Shown: positions 46,774 through 56,244 of the stretch, piece after piece
Layout: each line of letters starts with the position of its first letter
How positions within the stretch are numbered: position 1 is the stretch's first letter
From: Planctomycetaceae bacterium
Lineage (GTDB): Bacteria; Planctomycetota; Planctomycetia; Planctomycetales; Planctomycetaceae
Direction of reading: 5' to 3'
Length of the DNA: 64,000 nt
Assembly (NCBI GenBank): GCA_020638955.1
Contig: JACKHO010000007.1
Coordinates: 248,001 to 312,000 of the forward strand
Made by a program: the position numbers and the translations under genes
The notes under the pieces: generated by a model
The model's input: the letters and a program-made list of their open reading frames with translations, nothing else
The model's database searches: none
Told to the model about the DNA's origin: nothing

Positions 46774-48021
46774 ATGGCAAGACTGTTCTTACTCACAATT
46801 CTCGTCTCGGGAACGGTTTACGCCGACGACTGGAATCAGTTTCGGGGAACGACCGGCAGCGGTGTGATCGAATCTCCACTGCCTGACTCATGGGCGATGG
46901 ATTCCGGAATTCAGTGGTCCGTCGAACTGCCCGGCCGCGCGAACTCGTCACCCGTCGTTACGGAACAACGGATCGATGTCACGACCCAAACGGACGATGG
47001 CGGCCTGTGGGTGCTCTCGTTTGATCGTGCCAAAGGGAAGAAAATTCGGGAAACCCGAGTTGGTACCGGTCAATTGAAGGCGAAGGGGGCACGCGAACTT
47101 TGGGCACACCGCCACAACGCCGCCACGCCTACTCCCATTGCCACGGAAGACTCCATTTGGGCCTTCTTCGGCAATGGTTTGCTCGTTCGAGTCGATCCAG
47201 CCACCGGAGACGTCATCTGGAAGAAGGATCTGGAGAAGGAATACGGGGCGTACGACATTACGTTCGGGATGGGATCATCCCCGCGTCTGGTCGGCAACCA
47301 TTTGCTGGTTGCCTGCATGACCAAAGGGGCTTCGTATTTGCTCGCACTCGATGCGAAAACCGGACAGCAGTTGTGGAAGTCAGATCGAAAATACAACGTC
47401 GCTGATGACCATCCCGACTCGTACTCGTCCCCCATCATTTGGAATCGCGGGGATTCGGTCGAAGTACTGCTGAGTGGCGCTGGCCATCTCGATGCTTATG
47501 GAGTGAAAGACGGGAAGCGGCTCTGGTCGCATCCGGGGCTGAGCATCGACAGCCCTTACGGTCGCGTCATTGCTTCGCCGGTGCCAGCGGGGGATCTCGT
47601 CATAGGTACATCACCGAACCCAAGCGGGGGCGGTCGCGGTCGCATTGCCGCGTTTTCAGCGGAAGGTGAGAAATGGTCTTACGAACGCTCACTGCCGGAC
47701 TCATCAACTCCCGTGGTTGTCGGCGACTTACTATTTATGGTTTCGGACAATGGTGTTGCTTCTTGTCTCGAAACGACAACCGGTAAACTGGTGTGGCAGA
47801 ATCGACTTGGCGGTGGTCCTTACCATGCGTCGGTCATTGCTGGAGATGGGAAGGTTTACTTCCAGGGAATCGACGGTGTATGCACCATCATGAAGGCCGG
47901 TCGCGAAAAGGAAGTGGTTGCACGCAATACATTGCCGGGCACGTTTTACGCGACTCCGGCGGCAGCACCGGGAACGCTCTACTTGCGGGCTTACGAACGA
48001 CTTTATGCAATTGGAAATTGA
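46774..48021 (+). CDS. secreted PQQ-type beta-propeller protein
   Basis: 415 residues from the ATG at 46774, which gives a signal peptide (MARLFLLTILVSGTVYADDW). The propeller begins WNQFRGTTGSGV and has repeated blade motifs such as GDVIWKKDLEKEYG, KTGQQLWKSD, KDGKRLWSHPG and TTGKLVWQNRLG. Planctomycetes have many PQQ-binding-like propellers; most lack a quinone site and probably serve in binding or assembly. No catalytic residues can be assigned. Confidence 0.85.
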   Translation: MARLFLLTILVSGTVYADDWNQFRGTTGSGVIESPLPDSWAMDSGIQWSVELPGRANSSPVVTEQRIDVTTQTDDGGLWVLSFDRAKGKKIRETRVGTGQLKAKGARELWAHRHNAATPTPIATEDSIWAFFGNGLLVRVDPATGDVIWKKDLEKEYGAYDITFGMGSSPRLVGNHLLVACMTKGASYLLALDAKTGQQLWKSDRKYNVADDHPDSYSSPIIWNRGDSVEVLLSGAGHLDAYGVKDGKRLWSHPGLSIDSPYGRVIASPVPAGDLVIGTSPNPSGGGRGRIAAFSAEGEKWSYERSLPDSSTPVVVGDLLFMVSDNGVASCLETTTGKLVWQNRLGGGPYHASVIAGDGKVYFQGIDGVCTIMKAGREKEVVARNTLPGTFYATPAAAPGTLYLRAYERLYAIGN

Positions 48022-48060
48022 CATTCTGTCCCTGCGTCCTTCGTTTCAGCACGCCGCATT

Positions 48061-48987
48061 ATGCCACTGATTACCGGTTTCACAGCACCTTTTGCCTATC
48101 GTGGCGGGTACGTTTCGATTGGCAACTTCGATGGAGTCCATCGAGGCCATCGAGTCATTGTGAACCAAGTTGTCGAACGTGCTCGTGCGGCCTCAGTCCC
48201 TGCTGTTGTGGTGACTTTTGAACCGCACCCCGTCGCTGTTCTGGCGCCGCATCGACAGCCGCCGCGGCTGACCCGACTGGAGTATAAAGCCCACCTGTTG
48301 GAAGAGTGTGGCATTGATGTCGTGCTCGCCATCGAACCAACGCGTGAGTTACTCGCCATGTCGCCACGCGAGTTCTTTGAAACAATTCTCGTAAGCGAAA
48401 TGCAAATTGCCGGAATTGTGGAAGGCCCAAATTTCTGCTTCGGTCAACATCGCGCCGGCACGACGGAAACGCTCGTCGCCCTCGCAGATGAACACAGCAT
48501 TGACGTGAAGATCGTGTCGCCGGAAACGTCTGGTGAAGACCTCGTTTCCTCGACCGCAATACGACAGGCGTTACAAGCTGGCAACATCGAACTGGCGACA
48601 CAGTTGCTGGGCAGAATGCATCGTGTCCGTGGTGTGGTTCGAAGTGGTGCAGCCCGCGGACGGACTATTGGCTTCCCCACAGCAAACCTGGCAGATGTCG
48701 CGGAAATGCTCCCATGCGATGGCGTCTACGCGGGCATTGCAACGGTCGGCGACCGCGTATTCAGCGCGGCCATTCAACTGGGAACGAATCCCACGTTTGA
48801 TGGATCTGAGAGAAAGCTCGAAGCACATTTGCTCGATTTCTCTGGCGACATTTACGGGCAAGAGACTGATGTCGACTTCCGACACCGATTGCGCGACGTC
48901 GTTCGATTTGACAGCACCGATCAGCTCGTTCGACAGCTCAACATCGACATCGAACAAACTCGGCAACTGTGCGACATAGCCCGCTAA
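48061..48987 (+). CDS. ribF: bifunctional riboflavin kinase/FAD synthetase
   Basis: 308 residues. The N-terminal adenylyltransferase domain shows VSIGNFDGVHRGHRVIVNQV and VTFEPHPVAVL; the C-terminal kinase domain shows the motif RGRTIGFPTANLAD, then DGVYAG and GTNPTFDG. It turns riboflavin into FMN and FAD. Length and motifs are normal. It follows the propeller gene by 40 nt, perhaps by chance. Confidence 0.95.
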   Translation: MPLITGFTAPFAYRGGYVSIGNFDGVHRGHRVIVNQVVERARAASVPAVVVTFEPHPVAVLAPHRQPPRLTRLEYKAHLLEECGIDVVLAIEPTRELLAMSPREFFETILVSEMQIAGIVEGPNFCFGQHRAGTTETLVALADEHSIDVKIVSPETSGEDLVSSTAIRQALQAGNIELATQLLGRMHRVRGVVRSGAARGRTIGFPTANLADVAEMLPCDGVYAGIATVGDRVFSAAIQLGTNPTFDGSERKLEAHLLDFSGDIYGQETDVDFRHRLRDVVRFDSTDQLVRQLNIDIEQTRQLCDIAR

Positions 48988-49008
48988 CATACGGATTGGA
49001 CTTCCGTT

Positions 49009-49623
49009 CTATTCAAACCGCACGTCTCGTTCTTGCAAATGCGTCTTGAGCGTCTCCGCATTCTGAAAAACTTCGGCCTGCAAACCGTACGTACGTCCGG
49101 CCTCGACATACTCGGAGATGTCGTCGGTGTAGAAGCACTCGTGGGGCTCGCACTGAATCATGGAAAGTGCGCGGTGATAAATCCCCGGTTCTGGTTTAAT
49201 GGCATCGGCCTCGTACGAGACGGTGAAGTCGTCGAAGTGTTCCAGGATGCTGAATCGCTGCTGAATCCAGTTGAAGTGTGAAATCGAAGTGTTCGACAGG
49301 AGCACGAGCCGATAATTGTTCTGCTTCAGGCCTCGCAAAACCGGTTCGATTTCATCGTGTGCTTCGAAAATGTCCGAAGCAGCTTTCCGAAGCGCGTCGA
49401 GCTCGAATTCGTGTTGGACTCTTTCAGAGAGGCTCGCCCGGAATTCCTCTTCCGTCAGGCGGCCTCGCTCGAATTCCCATTGCAAATCGCTCCCCATGAG
49501 CAACTTGCGAACTTCGGTCGCCGACCGACCGCACAGTTCCCCAATTTGTCGACACATCCGCTCGTGTGAGAAAAACACGAGCACGTTTCCCATGTCGAAC
49601 AGCAGCGTCTTGATTGTACTCAT
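49009..49623 (-). CDS. HAD-superfamily phosphatase (YihX-like)
   Basis: 204 residues from the ATG at 49623. Motif I is LLFDMGNVLVFF: the second Asp of DxD is Gly, as in the YihX type. Motif II is LLSNTSISHFNWI, motif III lies around the Lys of DAIKPEPGIYHRAL, and motif IV is YTDDISEYVEAG. The cap is helical (about 20-90). YihX of E. coli dephosphorylates glucose-1-phosphate; the substrate here is unknown. Last of a three-gene minus-strand run after the PduO and SurA-like genes. Confidence 0.85.
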   Translation of the reverse strand: MSTIKTLLFDMGNVLVFFSHERMCRQIGELCGRSATEVRKLLMGSDLQWEFERGRLTEEEFRASLSERVQHEFELDALRKAASDIFEAHDEIEPVLRGLKQNNYRLVLLSNTSISHFNWIQQRFSILEHFDDFTVSYEADAIKPEPGIYHRALSMIQCEPHECFYTDDISEYVEAGRTYGLQAEVFQNAETLKTHLQERDVRFE

Positions 49624-49664
49624 CGTTGTGTCAATTGTGGGTGAACAGTCCGGTGGGAATGCAT

Positions 49665-50246
49665 TTAGTCGGCAGAACGTTGTCCGCCTGGTACCCACAG
49701 GACGTCATCATTCCCGCCGTTATTGGCCATGCGGGCCATGACGAATAACAAATCAGACAAGCGGTTCAGGTACTTCAGGACTTCGTCATTGATCGATTCC
49801 TGCTCTTTCAGCCGACAGACGGCGATTTCCGCGCGTCGACAGACGACTCGTGCCTGGTGAAACAGCGCGGCAACGGGAGTTCCGCCGGGCAGAATGAAAC
49901 TTCGCAGCGGTGTGAGCGCAGAAGTTTCGTCGTCGATCCAGGTTTCCAGTTGCTGTACCTGCTCAGATCGAACGGCAAGACGTGAGGAATTCTCACCCTC
50001 CTTCGATTCCGGCACACACAAATCGGCTCCCAAATCGAACAGGTCGTTTTGCACAACGAGCAATCGTTGTTTCATGCGGTCGGCACAGGTTCCCAGTGCC
50101 AGCACAACGCCGAGTGCGGCGTTGAGTTCATCGACAATACCGTATGTCTCCACTCGTAAGGCAGTCTTCGGTACGCGCGTGCCATCACCCAGGCTTGTCT
50201 CACCTGCGTCCCCGGACTTTGTGTAAATTCGATCGAGGTAAACCAT
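49665..50246 (-). CDS. cob(I)alamin adenosyltransferase, PduO type
   Basis: 193 residues. The N-terminus RIYTKSGDAGETSLGDGTRV is the ATP-binding signature of PduO/ATR enzymes; VDELNAALGVVLAL and the C-terminal YLNRLSDLLFVMARMAN complete the five-helix bundle. It adds the adenosyl group of ATP to cob(I)alamin to make adenosylcobalamin, the ligand of the riboswitch found at 19199. This shows the cell uses coenzyme B12. It starts 26 nt after the SurA-like gene. Confidence 0.93.
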   Translation of the reverse strand: MVYLDRIYTKSGDAGETSLGDGTRVPKTALRVETYGIVDELNAALGVVLALGTCADRMKQRLLVVQNDLFDLGADLCVPESKEGENSSRLAVRSEQVQQLETWIDDETSALTPLRSFILPGGTPVAALFHQARVVCRRAEIAVCRLKEQESINDEVLKYLNRLSDLLFVMARMANNGGNDDVLWVPGGQRSAD

Positions 50247-50272
50247 GTCTGCTCTGTTTGCGATAAAGGCGT

Positions 50273-51169
50273 CTACGGAAGCGTCACGCGAATACGGGCG
50301 CTGGACCGTTGTCGGGCGACTTCTTCATCCCACAACTGCTGCGCCAGAACCGACAGGACTTGCGTGCGCACATCTTCGAGACTCAGCTGTCCGGGAATAC
50401 GTTCATGAACTCGTATGACGTACGCGGCTTGCGGCGTGAAGATGATGTCGCTCGTCTCGCCAATGTTCATCGAAAATGCTTCTGCCGTCACGGGGCGCGG
50501 TAACTTTCCAGCGAATTCTGTCGTCACGCGCTCCCCCAGGTCACCCTCAGTGATGGCAGCCTTGAGCTGACTGGCTGCACGCTCCGTTTCCCCGTCTGTC
50601 GCGTTGTCAGACAATTTGATGAACTTATAGGTCAGCACCACGCGCGTTCCGTCCAGTTCCTGCTGATGTTCTTTGAAATAGTCGCGGTACTGTTTGTCGA
50701 TGAGGGTCTGCTGGGCATGCTTCAGCCAGGTAAGGGAAAGTCGCACTGTCCGCCGAAGCGATTCCTCGTCGTGTCCCAATCGATCCAGAGCTGCTTCTTC
50801 TGAACCCGCGGCTTTGCTGGCTCGTGCCAGAACGGCTTTGGTCCGAGCGGCGACAATTTCGTCTTCGATTTCAACGCGGCGCTTCTTCAGGAAATCCTCA
50901 ATGAGAACCCGGTCCACACATTCCTGAACATAAGCCTCCAGTGCTCGGGGAGCCAACTGCTCAGGCTGCGGTGCTGACAGCATTCGAGCACGCACTTCAG
51001 CTCCAGTGATCTTCTTCCCATTTACCTCAGCTAAAACAACGCTGGGCTCAGGTAATGCGTCTTGTAGCGCATGGGGAATTTCTGTGACATCCTGCGCCGT
51101 GACAGATGCAGACATCAGCACGAGCAACAACGCCAGCCTGAGTACCATCAATTTCTGAAAACTGTTCAT
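50273..51169 (-). CDS. SurA/parvulin-like periplasmic chaperone
   Basis: 298 residues with a signal peptide (LALLLVLMSASVTAQD). A SurA N-terminal-like helical domain follows (AEVNGKKITGAEVRARMLSA, VQECVDRVLIEDFLKKR), and a parvulin-like fold from about 170 (VVLTYKFIKLSDNA, PVTAEAFSMNIGETSDIIFT, AAYVIRVHERIPG). It is expected to help outer-membrane proteins fold and may have peptidyl-prolyl isomerase activity, although the active-site His residues are not clear. Confidence 0.75.
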   Translation of the reverse strand: MNSFQKLMVLRLALLLVLMSASVTAQDVTEIPHALQDALPEPSVVLAEVNGKKITGAEVRARMLSAPQPEQLAPRALEAYVQECVDRVLIEDFLKKRRVEIEDEIVAARTKAVLARASKAAGSEEAALDRLGHDEESLRRTVRLSLTWLKHAQQTLIDKQYRDYFKEHQQELDGTRVVLTYKFIKLSDNATDGETERAASQLKAAITEGDLGERVTTEFAGKLPRPVTAEAFSMNIGETSDIIFTPQAAYVIRVHERIPGQLSLEDVRTQVLSVLAQQLWDEEVARQRSSARIRVTLP

Positions 51170-51498
51170 CGAATCCCTTCACCGTGAACTACTCGAACTT
51201 CAGTAATCCTGGTCGCATCTGAGCTACTTCAAGTCCCGTTTGCAAGGTTGCTTCTCGTCGACAATCATCAAAAGGCGTGGTCCACCTGTAGCGAATGTAT
51301 CGTTAACGCAACCCAGTGAATGGGTTGAATGACTGCAATCGCAGCGTTTTGCATCGGTTTCATGTAAACTTCTTGTGTTTGGTCCCGATAGCAAATATCG
51401 GTCGTAGTGCTGTTGTTGGGAGCAAAAGCGGCTCTCCCAATAGTTCGCAGACTTGACGCGGGTCGAGTGGCGTAGGCACCGGTGCGGGAGATTGGAAA
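51170..51498. other. divergent promoter region without a gene
   Basis: 329 nt between two divergent genes (SurA-like and DUF1573 lipoprotein). It contains a small hairpin CAACCCA-GTGAA-TGGGTTG near 51308. Both promoters must lie here, but I cannot place them. Confidence 0.45.
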
Positions 51499-52605
51499 AT
51501 GCGCAATTGGCTTCTGGGAATCCTGCTGCTCGCAGGATGTCATTCCCCTTCAAATGATGTGGTTGTTTCTCATTCAGACGGTGGACGCCAGGCGACCGAA
51601 CTCCCTCCCAAACTCACCAGCGAACTCAAAGCGGAACGCTCCTCGGACAGACTCAGCCTCGCCGTACCAGTTCGAAACGACTCGGACAAAGCTCGCGATT
51701 TGGTTTTTCGGCAGACGGGGTGCAGTTGTTATACCGCCAAGTTTGGTGATGAATTGCTGAAGTACGATGACCGAACCACTTTCCAGCCCAATGAAGAAAA
51801 GCTGCTCACTGTGTTGGCTGAGATTGGAACAGTTGAGCGCTCCTCCCAGTATGAAGTCTGGTTCAATTGGGAAGAAGGAGAGAACCGGACTGAGCAGGTC
51901 GTCTCCGCGTCAGTGCAGACTTTCGAAGATGCACGTGTCACTTCACAAATCATCACGAAAGTTCCGCCGGAACAACTTGGTCAGCGGTTCACACGCATCA
52001 TTGAGGTTTCGCGCATTGGACGCGATCCGAAGGTTATCCAGCAAACGCCATCCCTCGACAGTCCCGTTGACTATATGACGCTCGATGGCGTGGAACCGCA
52101 GGGCGATCCTCAGGAAATTGCGCCGGGAATCTGGCGACAGATGTGGACACTGACGCTGGCGATTGTCCCTCCGAAGGATCTGAGTGCCGACCAACCGGCC
52201 TTCGTGTTCTCAGCCGTTTGTCCGGCGAAGGAAGGAGAGATTCCCTTTTTCGCCAAGTGCCAGGCACTTATTCAACTCGAAACTCCCATTCAGTTTCCCT
52301 CTCATGTGGCCGTTGGCACCATTCCTGTGGGGATAGCTCGCACGCGCCGAATTCTCATTCGGTCGGCCAGCGGCACGACGTTCTCGCTGGGGCCGTCTCC
52401 CGACAACAAGACGGAAACCATTCAAGTTGTCACTGAGAACGAACGTCGCGCCGAACATTGGGTGGAATTGACCGTCACGCCCAACCAAGTCGGACCACTG
52501 AACGAGAAATACGTGTTCGAAACAGACAACCGGCTCATGCCTCAGTTCGAAATCATGGTCACGGGAGCAGCCATCGCGTCTGAGCCCGCCGCAACCGAGA
52601 ACTGA
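51499..52605 (+). CDS. DUF1573-type lipoprotein
   Basis: 368 residues with GGAG upstream and a lipoprotein signal MRNWLLGILLLAGC (lipobox LLAGC, Cys at 14). Two or three Ig-like DUF1573 modules follow, the first with the Cys pair in FRQTGCSCYTAKFGDELLKY. DUF1573 modules are common in Bacteroidetes and planctomycete surface proteins, with unknown ligands. The protein is probably anchored in the outer membrane or inner leaflet by its lipid. Confidence 0.75.
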   Translation: MRNWLLGILLLAGCHSPSNDVVVSHSDGGRQATELPPKLTSELKAERSSDRLSLAVPVRNDSDKARDLVFRQTGCSCYTAKFGDELLKYDDRTTFQPNEEKLLTVLAEIGTVERSSQYEVWFNWEEGENRTEQVVSASVQTFEDARVTSQIITKVPPEQLGQRFTRIIEVSRIGRDPKVIQQTPSLDSPVDYMTLDGVEPQGDPQEIAPGIWRQMWTLTLAIVPPKDLSADQPAFVFSAVCPAKEGEIPFFAKCQALIQLETPIQFPSHVAVGTIPVGIARTRRILIRSASGTTFSLGPSPDNKTETIQVVTENERRAEHWVELTVTPNQVGPLNEKYVFETDNRLMPQFEIMVTGAAIASEPAATEN

Positions 52606-52720
52606 CACCGATACGGCATTCGCGAAGGGGCTGTGCGCTGGTTTGCTCTCGGCAGCCATATTCGTCACAGTTCACGCCCGTTAACTCTAAATTCTTCGTC
52701 GATTTGCCCCAATTGTTCTC

Positions 52721-54604
52721 ATGGAACATTTACTCACCGCTTCGTCATTCATCCTGTTCACGGCTCTGGTCGGTGTCATTACCTGGTGGCTCACCCGGAA
52801 GGATGACCATGAAAGCTCGGGCGGGTACTTTCTTGCTGGTCGGTCATTGACGGGGGGGTACATTGCGGGATCACTGCTACTGACAAACCTTTCGACCGAA
52901 CAACTCGTCGGACTCAACGGTTCGGCCTACGTCGACGGGATATGTGTGATGGCATGGGAAGTCGTGGCCGCCATTTCGCTGGTTGTCCTCGCGCTCATTT
53001 TTCTGCCACGCTACTTAAAGAGCGGCATTGCAACGGTGCCACAGTTCCTCGAAGAGCGGTTCGACAAGCGGACCCGCACCATTACGACACTCATTTTTCT
53101 GTTCGCCTACACCGTCATTCTGCTCCCCATGATTCTCTACACGGGAGCACGCGGAATGACGGGAATCCTCGATTTGCATGGCATGACCGGAATTGAGAAC
53201 GACACCGCCCTCATTTGGATTCTGGTGTGGCTCATTGGCATCCTTGGTTCGATTTACGCCATTTTCGGTGGACTGCGAACTGTGGCCGTCTCTGACACGC
53301 TCAACGGGTTCGGGTTGCTCGTTGGCGGTATTCTCATTGCCGTTCTCGGTCTGCAGGCGCTTGGTGGCGGGGCGCAGGAAGGACTGCTGTTGCTGAAGAA
53401 CGCACACCCCGAGAAGTTCAACTCGCTCGGCAGTCCCACGTCCTCTGTTCCGTTCTCGACCCTGTTCACCGGCGTGTTGTTGCTCAACTTGTTTTACTGG
53501 ACGACCAACCAGCAAATCATTCAGCGGACGTTCGGCGCGAAGAGCCTCGGTGAAGGCCAGAAGGGCGTACTCATCGCGGGCATTTTCAAAATGCTGGCGC
53601 CCATCATCCTGGTCATTCCCGGCATGGTGGCGTTTCATCTTTACGGCACATTCGAAGTAAACGACGAACTCGTTTCCGTACACGATTTCACTACTGAAGC
53701 GGTGGCCGTGGTGTACAACGGCGACAAGGGGCCCGTCATTATTCACGGAGATGATGTAAAGAAGACGCTGAAAGATGTCGCCCCGGCTGTTGGTGCAAAG
53801 TTCAACGAGGAAAACGGGACGGAGCGAACGGTTGATCATGTATTGGGGCCTGGTGTGGTCATCACGAAGTCGGCCGATGGACTCAGATTCCACGAGGGGC
53901 ACGAGAAAGCCGAAATCATTCCGCCACGCGATCGGGACAAGGCGTACGGTCGACTGGTTCAGAAGGTCCTCCCCTGGTACCTGCGGGGATTCTTTGCCGC
54001 CGTGGTCATTGGAGCCATTCTCAGTTCGTTCAACTCCGTGCTCAACAGTTCCGTCACGCTGTTCAGCCTCGGTGTCTACCGCGACATGCTGCACGCCGAT
54101 GCTACCGACAAAGACGTCATCGATTCCGGCAAGTATTTCGGCACCATTGTCGCCGTGGCCTCCATGCTCATGGCCCCCATGCTCATTGGTCAGGAGAGCA
54201 TTTTCGGTTACCTGCAAAAAATGAACGGGCTGTACTTCATCCCAATTCTGTCGGTCATGGCCGTCGGCATGTTCACAAAACGCGTCCCGGCCAAGGCCGC
54301 TCAAATCGGACTCGTCCTCAGCTTCCTGACCATCATTCTCGTGTATTTCGTACCGCCCGTGACGAAGCTCTTCTCACCCATTCACGACTTCCACTTCCTC
54401 GGCCTCGTCTTCGCCTGCACCGTCGGCCTGATGCTCGTCATCGGGCAAATCTCACCCAGCCCGGAGCCATACGTGCAGAAAGACGTCAACGTCGTCGACA
54501 TGACCCCCTGGAAACCCGCCTGGTACGTCGGCATCGCTCTGGTCGCCATTGTGCTGACGATTTACATCGCGTTGGCAGATTTCTCGGTGGTGTTTGGCGG
54601 GTAG
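52721..54604 (+). CDS. sodium:solute symporter (SSS family)
   Basis: 627 residues with about 14 membrane helices. Family signatures: LAGRSLTGGYIAGSLLLTNL with the sodium-binding start of helix 1, GTVPQFLEERFD-like ATVPQFLEERFDKR, and YAIFGGLRTVAVSDTLNGFG (the SSS consensus). A soluble insertion of about 100 residues lies between helices near 320-420. It takes up a sugar, amino acid or related solute with sodium. A hairpin terminator follows. Confidence 0.92.
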   Translation: MEHLLTASSFILFTALVGVITWWLTRKDDHESSGGYFLAGRSLTGGYIAGSLLLTNLSTEQLVGLNGSAYVDGICVMAWEVVAAISLVVLALIFLPRYLKSGIATVPQFLEERFDKRTRTITTLIFLFAYTVILLPMILYTGARGMTGILDLHGMTGIENDTALIWILVWLIGILGSIYAIFGGLRTVAVSDTLNGFGLLVGGILIAVLGLQALGGGAQEGLLLLKNAHPEKFNSLGSPTSSVPFSTLFTGVLLLNLFYWTTNQQIIQRTFGAKSLGEGQKGVLIAGIFKMLAPIILVIPGMVAFHLYGTFEVNDELVSVHDFTTEAVAVVYNGDKGPVIIHGDDVKKTLKDVAPAVGAKFNEENGTERTVDHVLGPGVVITKSADGLRFHEGHEKAEIIPPRDRDKAYGRLVQKVLPWYLRGFFAAVVIGAILSSFNSVLNSSVTLFSLGVYRDMLHADATDKDVIDSGKYFGTIVAVASMLMAPMLIGQESIFGYLQKMNGLYFIPILSVMAVGMFTKRVPAKAAQIGLVLSFLTIILVYFVPPVTKLFSPIHDFHFLGLVFACTVGLMLVIGQISPSPEPYVQKDVNVVDMTPWKPAWYVGIALVAIVLTIYIALADFSVVFGG

Positions 54605-54717
54605 CGCAATTCACTCGCCAGTGATTCTTAATTCAGCCCTATGGCACGGGTGATCAGCCAGCCTTGACGACACTGTGCTAGAACGCTGGCACGCCATCTG
54701 AATGACGAGATTCTTGC

Positions 54718-54753
54718 AATGCCCATGCCGCGGAACAGCACGGGCATTTTCGT
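54718..54753 (+). terminator. rho-independent terminator of the symporter gene
   Basis: An 11-bp stem with one mismatch (AATGCCCATGC pairing with GCACGGGCATT) is followed by TTTCG, 114 nt after the symporter stop codon. The T run is short. Confidence 0.5.
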
Positions 54754-54855
54754 GTCGTCTGCGTGTTGTGTGTCGCGTCCTGATATTGCTGCAAATCGGG
54801 AGTTTTTGGTATGCCGTCACCAAGCGAATAAGCCACTCATCGACCAGGAGGGAAC

Positions 54856-55926
54856 ATGTCCAAGTCCACACATCTGCTAATTGCTGCATTGATGTCCCTC
54901 CTCGCAATCCCGGGCTACGGCCAGGACACGAGGGACAGTGCAGCGTTGGGCGTCCTTCAGAAACTCAAAATTCCAGTTCACCTTGAGTTCACCGAAACGC
55001 CCCTCAAAGACATTTTGAAGTCTATCTCGGAACAAGCAGGTGTTGAAATCGTTGCCGATGAAGCGGACTTGGCTGACGAGGGTGTCACGCCGGAGACGCC
55101 AGTCTCCATTGAAGTTGACGGCATTCATGCCCGGGCGGCACTCAGTCTAGTTCTACGTCCTCTCGAATTCGACTGGTGGGTCGCTGGCGGTAAGGTGATC
55201 GTTCTGCCATACGATGACACACACCACCGAATGCGTGGTCCTTATTCGACGAAAGTGTATGAAATCGCAGACCTCATCGGCGTCGGAAAAGACGGGGACG
55301 AGTACGAAATCAGCAATCGGGGCGAGAAGTTCGTCAGTCGGCTGATGGAATTGAATGGATTGCCGAACTGGGAGGTTGCCGGTGGTGTTGGGAAGGCCAA
55401 CTTTCATCCTGAGTCTCAATCGGTGGTCGTTTATCAGCATGAACTCGGCCACAAAGAGATTTCCCAACTCCTGTCGCAAATTCGACAGATTGTCACGCGC
55501 CGCATCCGAGTCGATATGGAAGTTTTGGAATTTGACGGCACTCCCGAATGCACACTGCAAATCAATGGCACCCTTGTCGATGCCGAAATGGTCGAGTCCT
55601 TGAGGGAACTTGCTGACCTTTCTCGATTTGGCCGAGCCAGTGCCTTGCCTTCGGTGACGATACTGAATGGCAGAACCACTACGCTCAAACGCGGCTTTGA
55701 CACACTCATTTCGGCCCTGGCTGTAGACGGGGAGGACAGAATCAAATTAACCGTCCAATCCAATCAGCAGCATGGCTGGTTCGGTGACTTCGCACTGACC
55801 CAGTCCAATCTTGTTCCTGCTGACGCGACCATGGCCTTTGTTCTCAGCGGGCCCGATCCAAACTTTAAGGACAATGGCACAACAACCGTCCTGTTGTTGA
55901 CGCCACATGTCGAAATAGCTGAGTGA
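54856..55926 (+). CDS. short secretin-like protein (STN plus truncated secretin domain)
   Basis: 356 residues with a signal peptide (cleavage after GYGQD). Residues 30-115 are an STN/N0-type domain (FTETPLKDILKSISEQAGVE, VDGIHARAALSLVLRPLEFD). Residues 120-215 look like an N1 ring domain (LISQIRQ, NFHPESQSVVVYQHELGHKE). The last 130 resemble the opening of a secretin barrel domain (RIRVDMEVLEFDG, GRASALPSVTILNGRTTTLK, TTTVLLLTPHVEIAE). It lacks the full transmembrane barrel length, so it may be a reduced secretin or an assembly factor. No other secretion gene adjoins it. Confidence 0.6.
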   Translation: MSKSTHLLIAALMSLLAIPGYGQDTRDSAALGVLQKLKIPVHLEFTETPLKDILKSISEQAGVEIVADEADLADEGVTPETPVSIEVDGIHARAALSLVLRPLEFDWWVAGGKVIVLPYDDTHHRMRGPYSTKVYEIADLIGVGKDGDEYEISNRGEKFVSRLMELNGLPNWEVAGGVGKANFHPESQSVVVYQHELGHKEISQLLSQIRQIVTRRIRVDMEVLEFDGTPECTLQINGTLVDAEMVESLRELADLSRFGRASALPSVTILNGRTTTLKRGFDTLISALAVDGEDRIKLTVQSNQQHGWFGDFALTQSNLVPADATMAFVLSGPDPNFKDNGTTTVLLLTPHVEIAE

Positions 55927-55934
55927 CAAGCCGA

Positions 55935-56126
55935 GGGGTGGCCCAGATCAAATCTGAGCGGCGAAGCCGTTCAAGGCTGCGGATTGGTCAACCATCCGGG
56001 CAGTCGCGTTGAATCTCTGTTTGACGGAAGAGAATCACTACGGAGTCACGGAGGATACAGAGCTGGCGTAATGTCGGCGGCCTCCTGAACAATTCTCAGT
56101 GCCCTCCGTGCCTCCGTGGTTTTCTC
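55935..56126. repeat. repeat copy left of the small membrane gene
   Basis: Starts GGGGTGGCCCAGATCAAATC; includes CGGGCAGTCGCGTTGAAT, an arm GGAGTCACGGAGGATACAGAGCTGG, and a complementary arm CCCTCCGTGCCTCCGTGG. Blocks in the same order recur at 56717-56898. Both copies can form large hairpins. Confidence 0.7.
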
Positions 56127-56244
56127 AAAACAAACATTCCCACGCTATGGCGAGACTTGGGAAAAACGCAGACTTGAATTGACCTCGGAATTCCAGTCCA
56201 GGCACCGAGACAGTTCTTGTCGATCACACAGTGCATGACGTACG

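Noticed and set aside
53015..54304. 429-residue minus-strand frame opposite the sodium symporter
   Set aside because: His/Glu/Gln/Asn-rich composition is the usual antisense of a GC-rich membrane protein; no family features.
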